Shown: positions 8,369 to 13,881 of the stretch, one piece after another
How the letters are laid out: every line of letters begins with the position of its first letter
Numbering within the stretch: the first letter of the stretch is position 1
Virus record (IMG/VR): IMGVR_UViG_3300021963_000590
Coordinates: 1 to 25,645 of that record
Source: a virus
Length of the DNA: 25,645 nt
Strand: one strand, 5' to 3'
Translations under genes and position numbers: made by a program
The notes under the pieces: generated by a model
Databases searched by the model: none
Told to the model about the DNA's origin: nothing
What the model saw: the letters and a program-made list of their open reading frames with translations, nothing else

Positions 8369-9076
8369 TCAAGTGTTCAATAGAATCTCATCAGGACGGC
8401 GAGGGTTGTCCTTGATCAGCTTGCCCCATTTCGCCTTGAGGTAGGCGATAGCCTCCTGCTCGCGCTCACGCGTACGGTACTCTACGGCACCTCCCGCGTT
8501 CGTCCGATGCGCGAACGTGGCAAGGATACGGTTTTCACGGTAGACCTTCCCGAACGCCTGGAGATGCTGGAGCGTGTAGTCGTAGTCTTCTTTCAGCTTG
8601 AGCCCCGTATCGAACCGTACCCCATTGAGAAAAGCCTCGGGACGTACGGCGATGAAGTCACCCACGATGAACGCCCGGTCATGCGCGGGCTTGGTGTAGT
8701 AGAACGCATTGGCCGTAGGCGCTACGCCTCCGAGCATGGCCTTATTCACTTCCATCCCGGCAAGTAAACGCTGGATTGCGTCATTTAAGCCAATATCCTT
8801 CGGCTTATCTTTCCCCTCGTACCATTGGATCTTGGAAAGGTCATCGGAAAGCTGGATGCAGGCCTCACCCGCACGGGCGCTATCCTCCAACGCATAGTTG
8901 CGGCTCTCGCAAAGCCCACCGGCGATGACGACGCTCTTGGCGCCGAACATCGAGTAGCTCCGGACGTCGGTAGCCTTCACATACCAGTGGATATCCTGGT
9001 CATGCGGGAAAAGCCGTTGCATGAGCGGCACGCGCTCAGGCCTTCCCGTGGAGATGATGCAGACGCGGTATCTCAT
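8369..9076 (-). CDS. Glycosyltransferase, TET-associated type (probable DNA-base glycosylation)
   Basis: A 235-residue protein with a GT-A-like layout: MRYRVCIISTGRPERVPLMQ at the N-terminus, CESRNYALEDS at about 56-66, and IQLSDDLSKI with an acidic SDD triplet at 77-79 in the usual metal/nucleotide-sugar position. Later segments include FIVGDFIAVRPEAFL, RFDTGLKLKEDYDYTLQHL and NRTNAGG-like FAHRTNAGG. This pattern matches the TET-associated glycosyltransferases reported beside phage TET/JBP dioxygenases, which add sugars to hydroxymethylated bases. Its ATG overlaps the previous stop as ATGA, and the TET-like gene is only one gene upstream, so I infer a joint DNA-modification role. The sugar and target base are unknown. 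Confidence 0.7.
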   Translation of the reverse strand: MRYRVCIISTGRPERVPLMQRLFPHDQDIHWYVKATDVRSYSMFGAKSVVIAGGLCESRNYALEDSARAGEACIQLSDDLSKIQWYEGKDKPKDIGLNDAIQRLLAGMEVNKAMLGGVAPTANAFYYTKPAHDRAFIVGDFIAVRPEAFLNGVRFDTGLKLKEDYDYTLQHLQAFGKVYRENRILATFAHRTNAGGAVEYRTREREQEAIAYLKAKWGKLIKDNPRRPDEILLNT

Positions 9077-9309
9077 AGCTTTTTCTCGGAAAGCCCGCCG
9101 ATACACCCGCAGGAATCGCAATAAAGCGACAAGACGGGTCTATCCTGCAAGCCAGGCCGTTCTTCTAAGACCTCAAGATGCCTGAAGCCTCCGCCAGCCA
9201 TTTCATCACCATCAACGAAACAGCCGAACGGGATATCGAACGTCACCTCACGTCCATCGCAGAACTTGCAGACGTAGGTATCCTTCCTCGCGCGCGAATA
9301 GTCGATCAT
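9073..9309 (-). CDS. Small zinc-ribbon protein between the dioxygenase and glycosyltransferase
   Basis: A 78-residue protein with two CxxC pairs: CKFC at about residues 14-17 and CDSC near residue 66. Together these probably make one zinc ribbon around a central domain (VTFDIPFGCFVDGDEMAGGGFRHLEVLEE). It begins six bases after the TET-like gene and its stop overlaps the glycosyltransferase start (ATGA), so the three genes are translationally linked. A role in binding DNA or one of the modifying enzymes is plausible, but the sequence alone does not show it. Confidence 0.6.
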   Translation of the reverse strand: MIDYSRARKDTYVCKFCDGREVTFDIPFGCFVDGDEMAGGGFRHLEVLEERPGLQDRPVLSLYCDSCGCIGGLSEKKL

Positions 9310-9315
9310 ATCGTT

Positions 9316-10131
9316 TTATTTCTCTTTATTAAGCCTTTTAATCTCCCTTTCCGTCTTGACCTTCCGGATACGCGCAAGCTCCTCGGTCATGGGTTTGCAG
9401 TTCCACATCTGCCGGAGCGAGTAGAACACGACCGTGAAGCGCGTCGCGTCCTCGCTCAGCCGCGTGATCGGCGTCACGCCGTGGAGGATGGACTGCCCAT
9501 CGAACAGCGAGACGGAGAAGTTGCCGATCTCGAACGCGAGCCCGTACTCCGGAAAGGCCAGGTATCCGCCCGCGATATTGTTTTTGAACCCGAGCATGCA
9601 GGAAAACACGCCATCGAAGTTGCCGGAGTCGAAGTGGTACTTGAGCGGGTTGTTCTTGTTGACGATCCCCGAAGTGAACACCGTGCCGTTCATCCGGTAT
9701 TCGCCCAAGACCTTGGCCGTCAGCTCCGCGTGCTTGGCGTACCGGTCAGGCGCATACCGTTGGTAGATGCGTTCCGCTTCCTGACCCCACTTGAGCAAAA
9801 GCGCATTGGCCTGCGGACTATCCTTCGCCAACCCCGCCATGCGGCAGAAATCACTCCGGAGCGCGATGCGCGGCATGTACCCGAAGATGCGCGATGTGGT
9901 CTTCAATCCCCCCGTACGTTCCGTCTCCGGGTAGTCCACGGTACGCAAGGCCACGGGCAATTCCCGTGCCTCAGGCGGCAGGAAGTCGTAGATGGCGACC
10001 AATTCCCCCGTCGCCTCATCGAAAAGCTGCGTCGGCTCGCGGACGATCTCCAAAAAGTCGCTTTCCAAAGCGGATCTTTTGACGTAGTCGGCAAAGTTAA
10101 TTACCGCTTTACTTCGCGTTAGCTGCTGCAT
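9316..10131 (-). CDS. TET/JBP-like 2-oxoglutarate/Fe(II) dioxygenase (DNA base hydroxylase)
   Basis: A 271-residue protein. The iron-binding triad is visible: YHFDSGN supplies H166 and D168 (with the N171 seen in TET/JBP proteins), and SILHGVTPI supplies H217. R231 in ATRFTVVFYS is in the usual place for binding 2-oxoglutarate. GGYLAFPEYGLAFEIGNFSVSLFDG between them is the double-stranded beta-helix core. Phage members hydroxylate 5-methylcytosine or thymine in DNA. The start (ATG at 10131) lies inside the 3' end of the ParB-like gene, a 23-base overlap. Nearby ParB and glycosyltransferase genes fit the reported phage base-modification neighbourhoods. The substrate is inferred only; no cytosine methylase is in the window. 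Confidence 0.8.
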   Translation of the reverse strand: MQQLTRSKAVINFADYVKRSALESDFLEIVREPTQLFDEATGELVAIYDFLPPEARELPVALRTVDYPETERTGGLKTTSRIFGYMPRIALRSDFCRMAGLAKDSPQANALLLKWGQEAERIYQRYAPDRYAKHAELTAKVLGEYRMNGTVFTSGIVNKNNPLKYHFDSGNFDGVFSCMLGFKNNIAGGYLAFPEYGLAFEIGNFSVSLFDGQSILHGVTPITRLSEDATRFTVVFYSLRQMWNCKPMTEELARIRKVKTEREIKRLNKEK

Positions 10132-10777
10132 AGTCGATGCAGATAGCCAGCAGGGCTTCCGCATTGGTATCCACCTCGTACCGGCTCTTTACACCATCGA
10201 AAAGCATCTCGATCCGTTCACGCTCATTTTCCATGAAGAACAGAACAACCTGCTTTTGGTCGCCGTTCTGGTAGGTATCCATCTTTTCCTTCGTGCTATC
10301 GGTATCGGCCTTCCGGTCGTCCCCAGCGATATCCTTGGCTTTCCCGTCCAGGAAGGCACGCATGTCCACGGGAAGCGACGTATCGGCATGCAAAAGGTCG
10401 CGCACGTCCTTTTCCCAGTCGGCGATGATGACCTGCGCCCGTAGGCTTTCCTCGACGTACGCACCAGCACGCCCATTGTCGTCTTGGGCGATGGAGACGA
10501 TATCCGTCCGGCTCAGCTCCTTCCCGGCATCCACCTGGAATACCCAGGCCTCCTTGATGCCTTTCTCGCGCATGACGCGCAGGCGTTGGTTGCCTCCGAT
10601 GACCGTCCCGTCGGAAAGCGCGAGCAAAGGCTTGTACAGCTCATCGCCCGTCATGCCGATCTGCCCAAAAAGGCGCTTCAAAGCCTCCGGCGTGGCAAAG
10701 CGCGGGTTATCCACCCACTCCTTGAGGGAAGAAAGCGGACGGATGTCCTTTTCGATTTCCGTGATCTTAATCGGCAT
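10109..10777 (-). CDS. ParB-like nuclease/NTPase-domain protein, paralogue 2
   Basis: A 222-residue protein. The N-terminal part has ParB-type motifs: IRPLSSLKEWVDNPR, LYKPLLALSDGTVIGGNQRLRVMREKGIKEAWV (the GGNQR is the ParB GxxR box). The C-terminal segment KQVVLFFMENERERIEMLFDGVKSRYEVDTNAEALLAICIDYA is similar in layout to the end of the neighbouring ParB protein. The start overlaps the end of that gene by 11 bases. ParB-domain proteins recur beside phage TET/JBP and glycosyltransferase genes; their exact role in base modification is not settled. A classical partition role is unlikely, as there is no ParA. Confidence 0.75.
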   Translation of the reverse strand: MPIKITEIEKDIRPLSSLKEWVDNPRFATPEALKRLFGQIGMTGDELYKPLLALSDGTVIGGNQRLRVMREKGIKEAWVFQVDAGKELSRTDIVSIAQDDNGRAGAYVEESLRAQVIIADWEKDVRDLLHADTSLPVDMRAFLDGKAKDIAGDDRKADTDSTKEKMDTYQNGDQKQVVLFFMENERERIEMLFDGVKSRYEVDTNAEALLAICIDYAAANAK

Positions 10778-11363
10778 ATTGTTCAAGCAACCAAATGACG
10801 GCCTCGGTATGGTCGGCCTTCCCTTCCTTGTTCCGCACGTCTTCAAGCACAGCCAAGACCTTTTCATAGTCCGCATTCCCGAACGGCAGGATCATCTTCC
10901 CGATGGTGGAGACGTCCGCCATGTCGCTCGGAGCCTCGTTCCCGATCCCGGCCTCATCGAGAATATCCTCGACGGACTTGTGGGCGCCGAAGTCCACCGT
11001 CATGTCGTCGAGGTCGGCCGGAGCCATGTCGCCGATCAGCTTCATCAGCTTTTCCGGATCGGTCGCGCCGATGGCGTCATTGTCCGAGATGGCGACGAAC
11101 AGGCGTTGCGCGTGCGTCTTGGCATCCACGACGGACACCCAGGCGGTCTTTTCCCCGATAGCGCCAAGCGCCTTGAGACGCGCATGCCCGCCGAGCACTA
11201 GGCCATCCTCATCGATCACGAGCGGCTTGTACGCCCCGTACTTCCTGATCTTACGCACCAGCTTTTCCACGTCGGTATCGAACACGACGCGCGGGTTGTC
11301 CCCCCAGGGCTTGAGGTCGGAGATGTCGGCGTACCCGGTACGCAGCACTTTGATCTTTTCCAT
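10767..11363 (-). CDS. ParB-like nuclease/NTPase-domain protein, paralogue 1
   Basis: A 198-residue protein. ISDLKPWGDNPRVVFDTDVEKLVRKIRKYGAYKPLVIDEDGLVLGGHARLKALGAIGEKTAWVSVVD is a clear ParB N-terminal domain, with the GGHAR box near residue 60. RLFVAISDNDAIGATD follows, as in ParB/DNA-methylase-associated proteins, and the C-terminal KMILPFGNADYEKVLAVLEDVRNKEGKADHTEAVIWLLEQYA mirrors paralogue 2. The chosen ATG at 11363 begins exactly seven bases after a TATAAT, so the mRNA may be leaderless; a GTG at 11378 would place the -10 box inside the gene. It heads the putative base-modification operon. Confidence 0.75.
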   Translation of the reverse strand: MEKIKVLRTGYADISDLKPWGDNPRVVFDTDVEKLVRKIRKYGAYKPLVIDEDGLVLGGHARLKALGAIGEKTAWVSVVDAKTHAQRLFVAISDNDAIGATDPEKLMKLIGDMAPADLDDMTVDFGAHKSVEDILDEAGIGNEAPSDMADVSTIGKMILPFGNADYEKVLAVLEDVRNKEGKADHTEAVIWLLEQYAD

Positions 11364-11369
11364 GCGTCC

Positions 11370-11389
11370 ATTATACACCTAGCGTGCGC
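11370..11389 (-). promoter_or_regulatory. Class-2 promoter placed for a leaderless ParB transcript
   Basis: On the minus strand GCGCACGCTAGGTG is followed at once by TATAAT (11375-11370), six bases and the ATG of the first ParB gene. A transcript starting at the usual distance from the -10 box would begin at the A of ATG. No good -35 box is visible. The upstream GCGCACGCTAGGT is shared with the site at 14021-14048. Confidence 0.5.
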
Positions 11390-11392
11390 CTG

Positions 11393-11563
11393 CTACGAGG
11401 GGAAAAGCATGGCCTGGTTCGGATTCACGAACCTCGGCGAGCGGCACTTCCGGCACAGCTTCTTTTCCGCGACGCGCCGCCTGAAAGACTGGCGTCTCGC
11501 GCCGCAACCGCCGCATTGGAAATAGAATACCTTGCGCTCATTGAATAGCGTCTTATTCCTCAT
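11393..11563 (-). CDS. Small basic zinc-ribbon protein
   Basis: A 56-residue protein, MRNKTLFNERKVFYFQCGGC, then a basic linker (ARRQSFRRRVAEKK) and LCRKCRSPRF. The CGGC and CRKC pairs define a zinc ribbon. Its start overlaps the end of the RusA-like gene by 11 bases, so the two are probably translationally coupled. A nucleic-acid-binding role is likely from the charge and zinc ribbon; no specific family is recognised. It ends 29 bases before the ParB start codon, and the class-2 promoter fills that gap. Confidence 0.6.
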   Translation of the reverse strand: MRNKTLFNERKVFYFQCGGCGARRQSFRRRVAEKKLCRKCRSPRFVNPNQAMLFPS

Positions 11564-11930
11564 AGCTCTTGAGAACGACGAACACCGTCGCCCCTTCGGG
11601 CAGGCATCCGCCGTATGCGAAATGGCAATCGACGACCTGCGCGTCATCCTCGTACGCGACATGCTGCAAGGCATCCAATATCGTCTCCACCTTCCCGATG
11701 CAGTCCGCCTTCCCCGTCTTCCGGACGAACACCGTGGCCGACACCTTCCCCGGGAAAAGCCGGTATCCATTCTCCCTAGCGATCCACTTCGCCTCCTCAT
11801 GGAGACGGTCTTCGCTGAACACGGCATTCTTGCGCCGGTACTGGTAAAGACGCCCATGCTTGGATATCCCGGCACGGAAGCTGTTTTTTTTCGGCACGAC
11901 GGCCGACTTGAGCGTGTATACCTGCTCCAT
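11553..11930 (-). CDS. RusA-like Holliday-junction resolvase
   Basis: A 125-residue protein, the usual RusA length. The C-terminal half has VSATVFVRKTGKADCIGKVETILDALQHVAYEDDAQVVDCHFAY, matching the RusA layout of an acidic motif, a DAL helix and the hallmark EDDAQV. RusA enzymes cut four-way junctions made by recombination or replication, which suits the ERF/YqaJ set upstream. The first acidic motif is odd: the usual D-x-D-N is D-C-I-G here, so one catalytic aspartate may be missing or displaced. The ATG at 11930 is preferred over an upstream TTG at 11939. A hairpin with a T-run lies immediately upstream. Confidence 0.7.
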   Translation of the reverse strand: MEQVYTLKSAVVPKKNSFRAGISKHGRLYQYRRKNAVFSEDRLHEEAKWIARENGYRLFPGKVSATVFVRKTGKADCIGKVETILDALQHVAYEDDAQVVDCHFAYGGCLPEGATVFVVLKSYEE

Positions 11931-11940
11931 ACATACCAAA

Positions 11941-11962
11941 AGGCCGCGCTATCGCGCGGCCT
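11941..11962 (-). terminator. Strong hairpin with T-run overlapping a stop codon
   Basis: Nine perfect GC-rich base pairs (AGGCCGCGC with GCGCGGCCT) enclose a GATA loop, followed by four T on the minus strand. The stop codon of the 11949-12248 gene lies inside it, and the RusA start is about 11 bases past it. It may act as an attenuator or terminator between the two genes. Confidence 0.6.
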
Positions 11963-12248
11963 GTTCGCCTTCCGGCTTTTCCTTCTTGTCCCGAGCCTCC
12001 TTGTTGGCCTCTTCCTCGAGCAGAGAGAAATCGCCATCGAACCCATTGAGGAATCCGAGGAAATCCTGGAAGTCGGCGATGTCCTTCCGATTCTTGCGGA
12101 TCTGGCTACCCAGCATGGAAGCCTCCTGCTTCGACGCGACCTTTTTCCGTTGGAGGATAAGGTACGTCGTATTGATCTGGAGGGTATTGATATTCTTTTC
12201 GACTTCGGTACGCATCTCCTCGAGACGCATGCCAACGGTATCCTGCAT
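11949..12248 (-). CDS. Coiled-coil hypothetical protein
   Basis: A 99-residue, highly charged protein. MQDTVGMRLEEMRTEVEKNINTLQINTTYLILQRKKVASKQEASMLGSQIRKNRKDIADFQDFLGFL suggests two long helices, probably a coiled coil, with a charged tail (EEEANKEARDKKEKPEGEQAAR in pieces). I recognise no family. The ATG lies four bases after the stop of the two-helix membrane protein. Its stop codon is buried in the hairpin described at 11941-11962. Confidence 0.6.
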   Translation of the reverse strand: MQDTVGMRLEEMRTEVEKNINTLQINTTYLILQRKKVASKQEASMLGSQIRKNRKDIADFQDFLGFLNGFDGDFSLLEEEANKEARDKKEKPEGEQAAR

Positions 12249-12252
12249 ATGG

Positions 12253-12429
12253 TTAGGAAGTCGCCGCGATGACGTATGCCATGGCGCAGCAGACGATGCT
12301 GATGAATAAGGTGGTGGAGAGCAGCGTGTAGTCGCGGTAGGCCTGGGACACGGTAGATTCCTCGAGCGCGACGTCGCCCATGAAGAGGGCGACGACGAAC
12401 ATGAAGACGAAACCAGCGAAAGACATCAT
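12253..12429 (-). CDS. Small two-helix membrane protein
   Basis: A 58-residue protein, MMSFAGFVFMFVVALFMGDV then a polar turn (ALEESTVSQAYRDYT) and LLSTTLFISIVCCAMAYVIAA. That is two transmembrane helices joined by a charged loop. The first ATG (12429) overlaps the upstream stop as ATGA; a second ATG follows directly. The topology would suit a small holin or another inner-membrane protein, but no lysis gene is adjacent, so I leave the function open. Confidence 0.6.
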   Translation of the reverse strand: MMSFAGFVFMFVVALFMGDVALEESTVSQAYRDYTLLSTTLFISIVCCAMAYVIAATS

Positions 12430-12650
12430 ACGTTCCGCAGATTGTGCAGGGCGACCGACGTGACGCGCTTCCCCGTCAGCTTGTGGTATTTGCCACCTCG
12501 CGCCACTTCGATCCTCGCACGCTTCTGCTTCTTGCCCTTGAACGTCATGGAGAACACCTCGAGGATCTTCCCTTTGGCCTCGAACCGCTTCCCATGGCTC
12601 TTGCGTGCCGTGAATAAAATACTGTCTCCGACTTTCAATGTGCTTGGCAT
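12426..12650 (-). CDS. Small basic beta-barrel-like hypothetical protein
   Basis: A 74-residue, lysine-rich protein. LKVGDSILFTARKSHGKRFEAKGKILEVFSMTFKGKKQKRARIEV reads as a small SH3/KOW-like beta barrel, with VGD and KGKILEV turns typical of nucleic-acid-binding barrels. The C-terminus is RVTSVALHNLRNV. I recognise no exact family. A 54-base hairpin (12680-12733) lies just upstream. The ATG at 12650 has no SD sequence, and the stop overlaps the next start as ATGA. Confidence 0.55.
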   Translation of the reverse strand: MPSTLKVGDSILFTARKSHGKRFEAKGKILEVFSMTFKGKKQKRARIEVARGGKYHKLTGKRVTSVALHNLRNV

Positions 12651-12679
12651 ATCGCCATTTGTGTTAATGAGGTTATTCC

Positions 12680-12733
12680 CTCCCGCGAGAGCCGAATGCG
12701 CTTAAGGACACACTCGGACACCTCGCGCGGGAG
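12680..12733 (-). ncRNA. 54-base two-stage hairpin upstream of the 12426-12650 gene
   Basis: CTCCCGCGCGAG pairs with CTCTCGCGGGAG with one mismatch, then a four-base interruption, then CCGAGTG pairs with CATTCGG (one G-U) around a 12-base loop. No T-run follows on either strand, so it does not look like a terminator. It fills the gap between two genes and may be a 5' regulatory or processing element. Confidence 0.5.
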
Positions 12734-12744
12734 AAAGGCCAGCC

Positions 12745-13008
12745 TCAAGCGCTGACCCGTGGGCATAACGCGGATTGCGTCATGGCCGGAGGCGGGATGG
12801 AATACCCCGCAAAGACGACGTGAGGCAACGTGCGCTCACGGTCAATGGCCTCGATATCGAGGCCGCGCCGCTTTCCGTAGAAATCGACGGTCACTTTGGC
12901 CTCGGAAATGAGGCCGCGATCCGATGCTTGGAGCAAGACGATCAGCTCCTTGTCGGTGATCTCGCTCGTAAGCTCGATCCCTGGCACGTTCTTGACGTAG
13001 ATACGCAC
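12745..13008 (-). CDS. Hypothetical protein with a GTG start and a true Shine-Dalgarno site
   Basis: An 87-residue protein, MRIYVKNVPGIELTSEITDKELIVLLQASDRGLISEAKVTVDFYGKRR and onward, with an alternating beta/helix pattern but no recognised family. The start is the GTG at 13008: GGAGGAAAACA precedes it, giving a clear SD at normal spacing. This is the one strong SD leader among the minus-strand genes here. Reading on upstream would run into the tRNA-like element, so the shorter start is preferred. Confidence 0.6.
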   Translation of the reverse strand: MRIYVKNVPGIELTSEITDKELIVLLQASDRGLISEAKVTVDFYGKRRGLDIEAIDRERTLPHVVFAGYSIPPPAMTQSALCPRVSA

Positions 13009-13034
13009 TGTTTTCCTCCATCGTTTGAAAGAGC

Positions 13035-13118
13035 GGCCTAGGCAGGATTCCAACCTGCGATCCTTCACCGTTGAAGTTGTCTCGGGTTATCCCCTGGCTT
13101 CTTGGGGCTATCTAGGCC
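13035..13118 (-). ncRNA. tRNA-like element: perfect acceptor and T arm, abnormal middle
   Basis: GGCCTAG at the 5' end pairs perfectly with CTAGGCC at the 3' end (7 bp). Directly next to the 3' strand is a T arm, GCAGG-TTGGAAT-CCTGC, where TTGGAAT differs by one base from the usual TTCGAAT. A CCCC/GGGG helix sits where a D arm would be. The remaining hairpin, CTTCA-ACGG-TGAAG, has only a four-base loop, so no normal anticodon loop can be drawn. Length is 84 bases and no CCA is encoded. It may be a decayed class-II tRNA, a tRNA mimic or an odd functional tRNA. It lies in the gap before the GTG-start gene. Confidence 0.4.
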
Positions 13119-13135
13119 ATTTGTGACTTGCGCCA

Positions 13136-13223
13136 CTGTGAAGAGGTGATGTGATCTTGCTTTCAGGGATTTATTGCCCAACCTGTCATGACAGGAGGAT
13201 GCACCTTCATCACCACCTCACAG
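13136..13223 (-). ncRNA. 88-base structured element with long terminal inverted repeat
   Basis: The ends CTGTGA...GGTGATG and CATCACC...TCACAG pair with 6 bp, a small internal loop and 7 bp. Inside are the perfect hairpin CCTGTCATGACAGG and GGG-CAATAAAT-CCC. It stands 17 bases from the tRNA-like element, with no gene between 13008 and 13236. The size is tRNA-like, but I cannot fold a standard cloverleaf. Confidence 0.4.
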
Positions 13224-13235
13224 CGAGGGGCGATG

Positions 13236-13436
13236 TTAATCGCCCTCTTCTGCCTCGTCTAACTCCTGTTGTGTTACCCCGCTCTTATCAATCTGTCTTA
13301 GGCACAATTTGCAACTAACATCATTGATATATCTTGTGGTAGTCGCTGACTTTTTGAACGGTTTCGGCTCTGAACATGCGGTGATCGCAAATCGTCCACC
13401 ACCGACAATTCCTTTGTATAAATGAATGACAGACAT
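13236..13436 (-). CDS. Small zinc-binding phage protein
   Basis: A 66-residue protein, MSVIHLYKGIVGGGRFAITAC, then ATTTRYINDVSCKLCLRQI and an acidic C-terminus (TQQELDEAEEGD). The pattern of an upstream cysteine, a Thr-rich strand and a V-S-C-x-x-C-L pair is common in small phage zinc proteins that begin with a histidine-bearing strand (IHL). No function is known to me. A GNRA hairpin ends just before the start codon, with GGAAAGAT as a weak possible ribosome site. Confidence 0.55.
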   Translation of the reverse strand: MSVIHLYKGIVGGGRFAITACSEPKPFKKSATTTRYINDVSCKLCLRQIDKSGVTQQELDEAEEGD

Positions 13437-13443
13437 ATCTTTC

Positions 13444-13638
13444 CGGCTTTCGCCGCCGTGAGGAGTGGTAGACCGCGTGGATCGGCTGACCCTGATCCTT
13501 TGGGTCTGCGGTATTGAGGCCGTGGTCTACTACCACTCGCGGCGACACATGACGCTCATGCTTGTCATTTGGGCGTCATGTCTCGCTTTCGCTCCGCAAC
13601 GAACGGAGTGGGCTTTCGCCCGCAACAGGCCACATGAC
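13444..13638 (-). ncRNA. GNRA-rich structured RNA with mutually exclusive helices
   Basis: On the minus strand this stretch contains three GCGAAAGC tetraloop hairpins (13610-13621, 13585-13592, 13444-13455). GTCATGT (13638-13632) can pair with ACATGAC (13581-13575) to close a junction holding GGGCGAAAGCCC and CTCCG-TTCGTTG-CGGAG. The same ACATGACGC (13581-13573) can instead pair with GCGTCATGT (13555-13547). A further 16-bp interrupted helix joins 13454-13474 to 13524-13544. GAAA loops appear only in the minus-strand sense, which gives the orientation. The gap between the genes at 13436 and 13714 holds no convincing protein. It may be a 5' regulatory RNA of the zinc-protein gene or an independent RNA. 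Confidence 0.5.
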
Positions 13639-13713
13639 AGGGAGGAGGAAAACCCCACCATGCGACCCGTTGCGGACGAACGCCTATTGGCGCGGAATTC
13701 ATGGAGTGAACCA

Positions 13714-13881
13714 TCAATGCCCGCCAGCAGGCGTCGAGGCGACAGCCTCGCAACTACTGCCGACGCACACGGCGTCGGATGCGACCTTCACATTCCAAAG
13801 AGCCGTAACCGCCGCCGCGACGAATGCCGAGACGATGCAGGCCAGCCAGATGTGTCTAAGTGTCGCGCGAATCCTTCCCAT
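13714..13881 (-). CDS. Small single-helix membrane protein
   Basis: A 55-residue protein, MGRIRATLRHIWLACIVSAF then VAAAVTALWNVKVASDAVCV and a Gly/Ser/Ala tail with a second cysteine (GSSCEAVASTPAGGH). A basic N-terminus precedes one transmembrane helix at about residues 12-28. The start overlaps the end of the 52-residue upstream gene by 26 bases in another frame. I recognise no family; the call rests on the membrane pattern and gene packing. Confidence 0.45.
   Translation of the reverse strand: MGRIRATLRHIWLACIVSAFVAAAVTALWNVKVASDAVCVGSSCEAVASTPAGGH

Noticed and set aside
10109-11363. A plasmid-type ParABS partition locus
   Set aside because: No ParA gene or parS-like repeats are present, and the ParB-domain proteins sit with DNA-modification genes instead.
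13136-13223. Calling the 88-base element a tRNA gene
   Set aside because: No 7-base anticodon loop or T loop can be drawn; only the length and closed ends are tRNA-like.
13565-13713. A 49-codon minus-strand frame (MVHSMNSAPIGVRPQ...) through the structured region
   Set aside because: It runs straight through the GNRA hairpins, its translation reflects the repeated GCGAAAGC and GTCATGT elements, and its composition is unlike the neighbours; a structured RNA explains it better.
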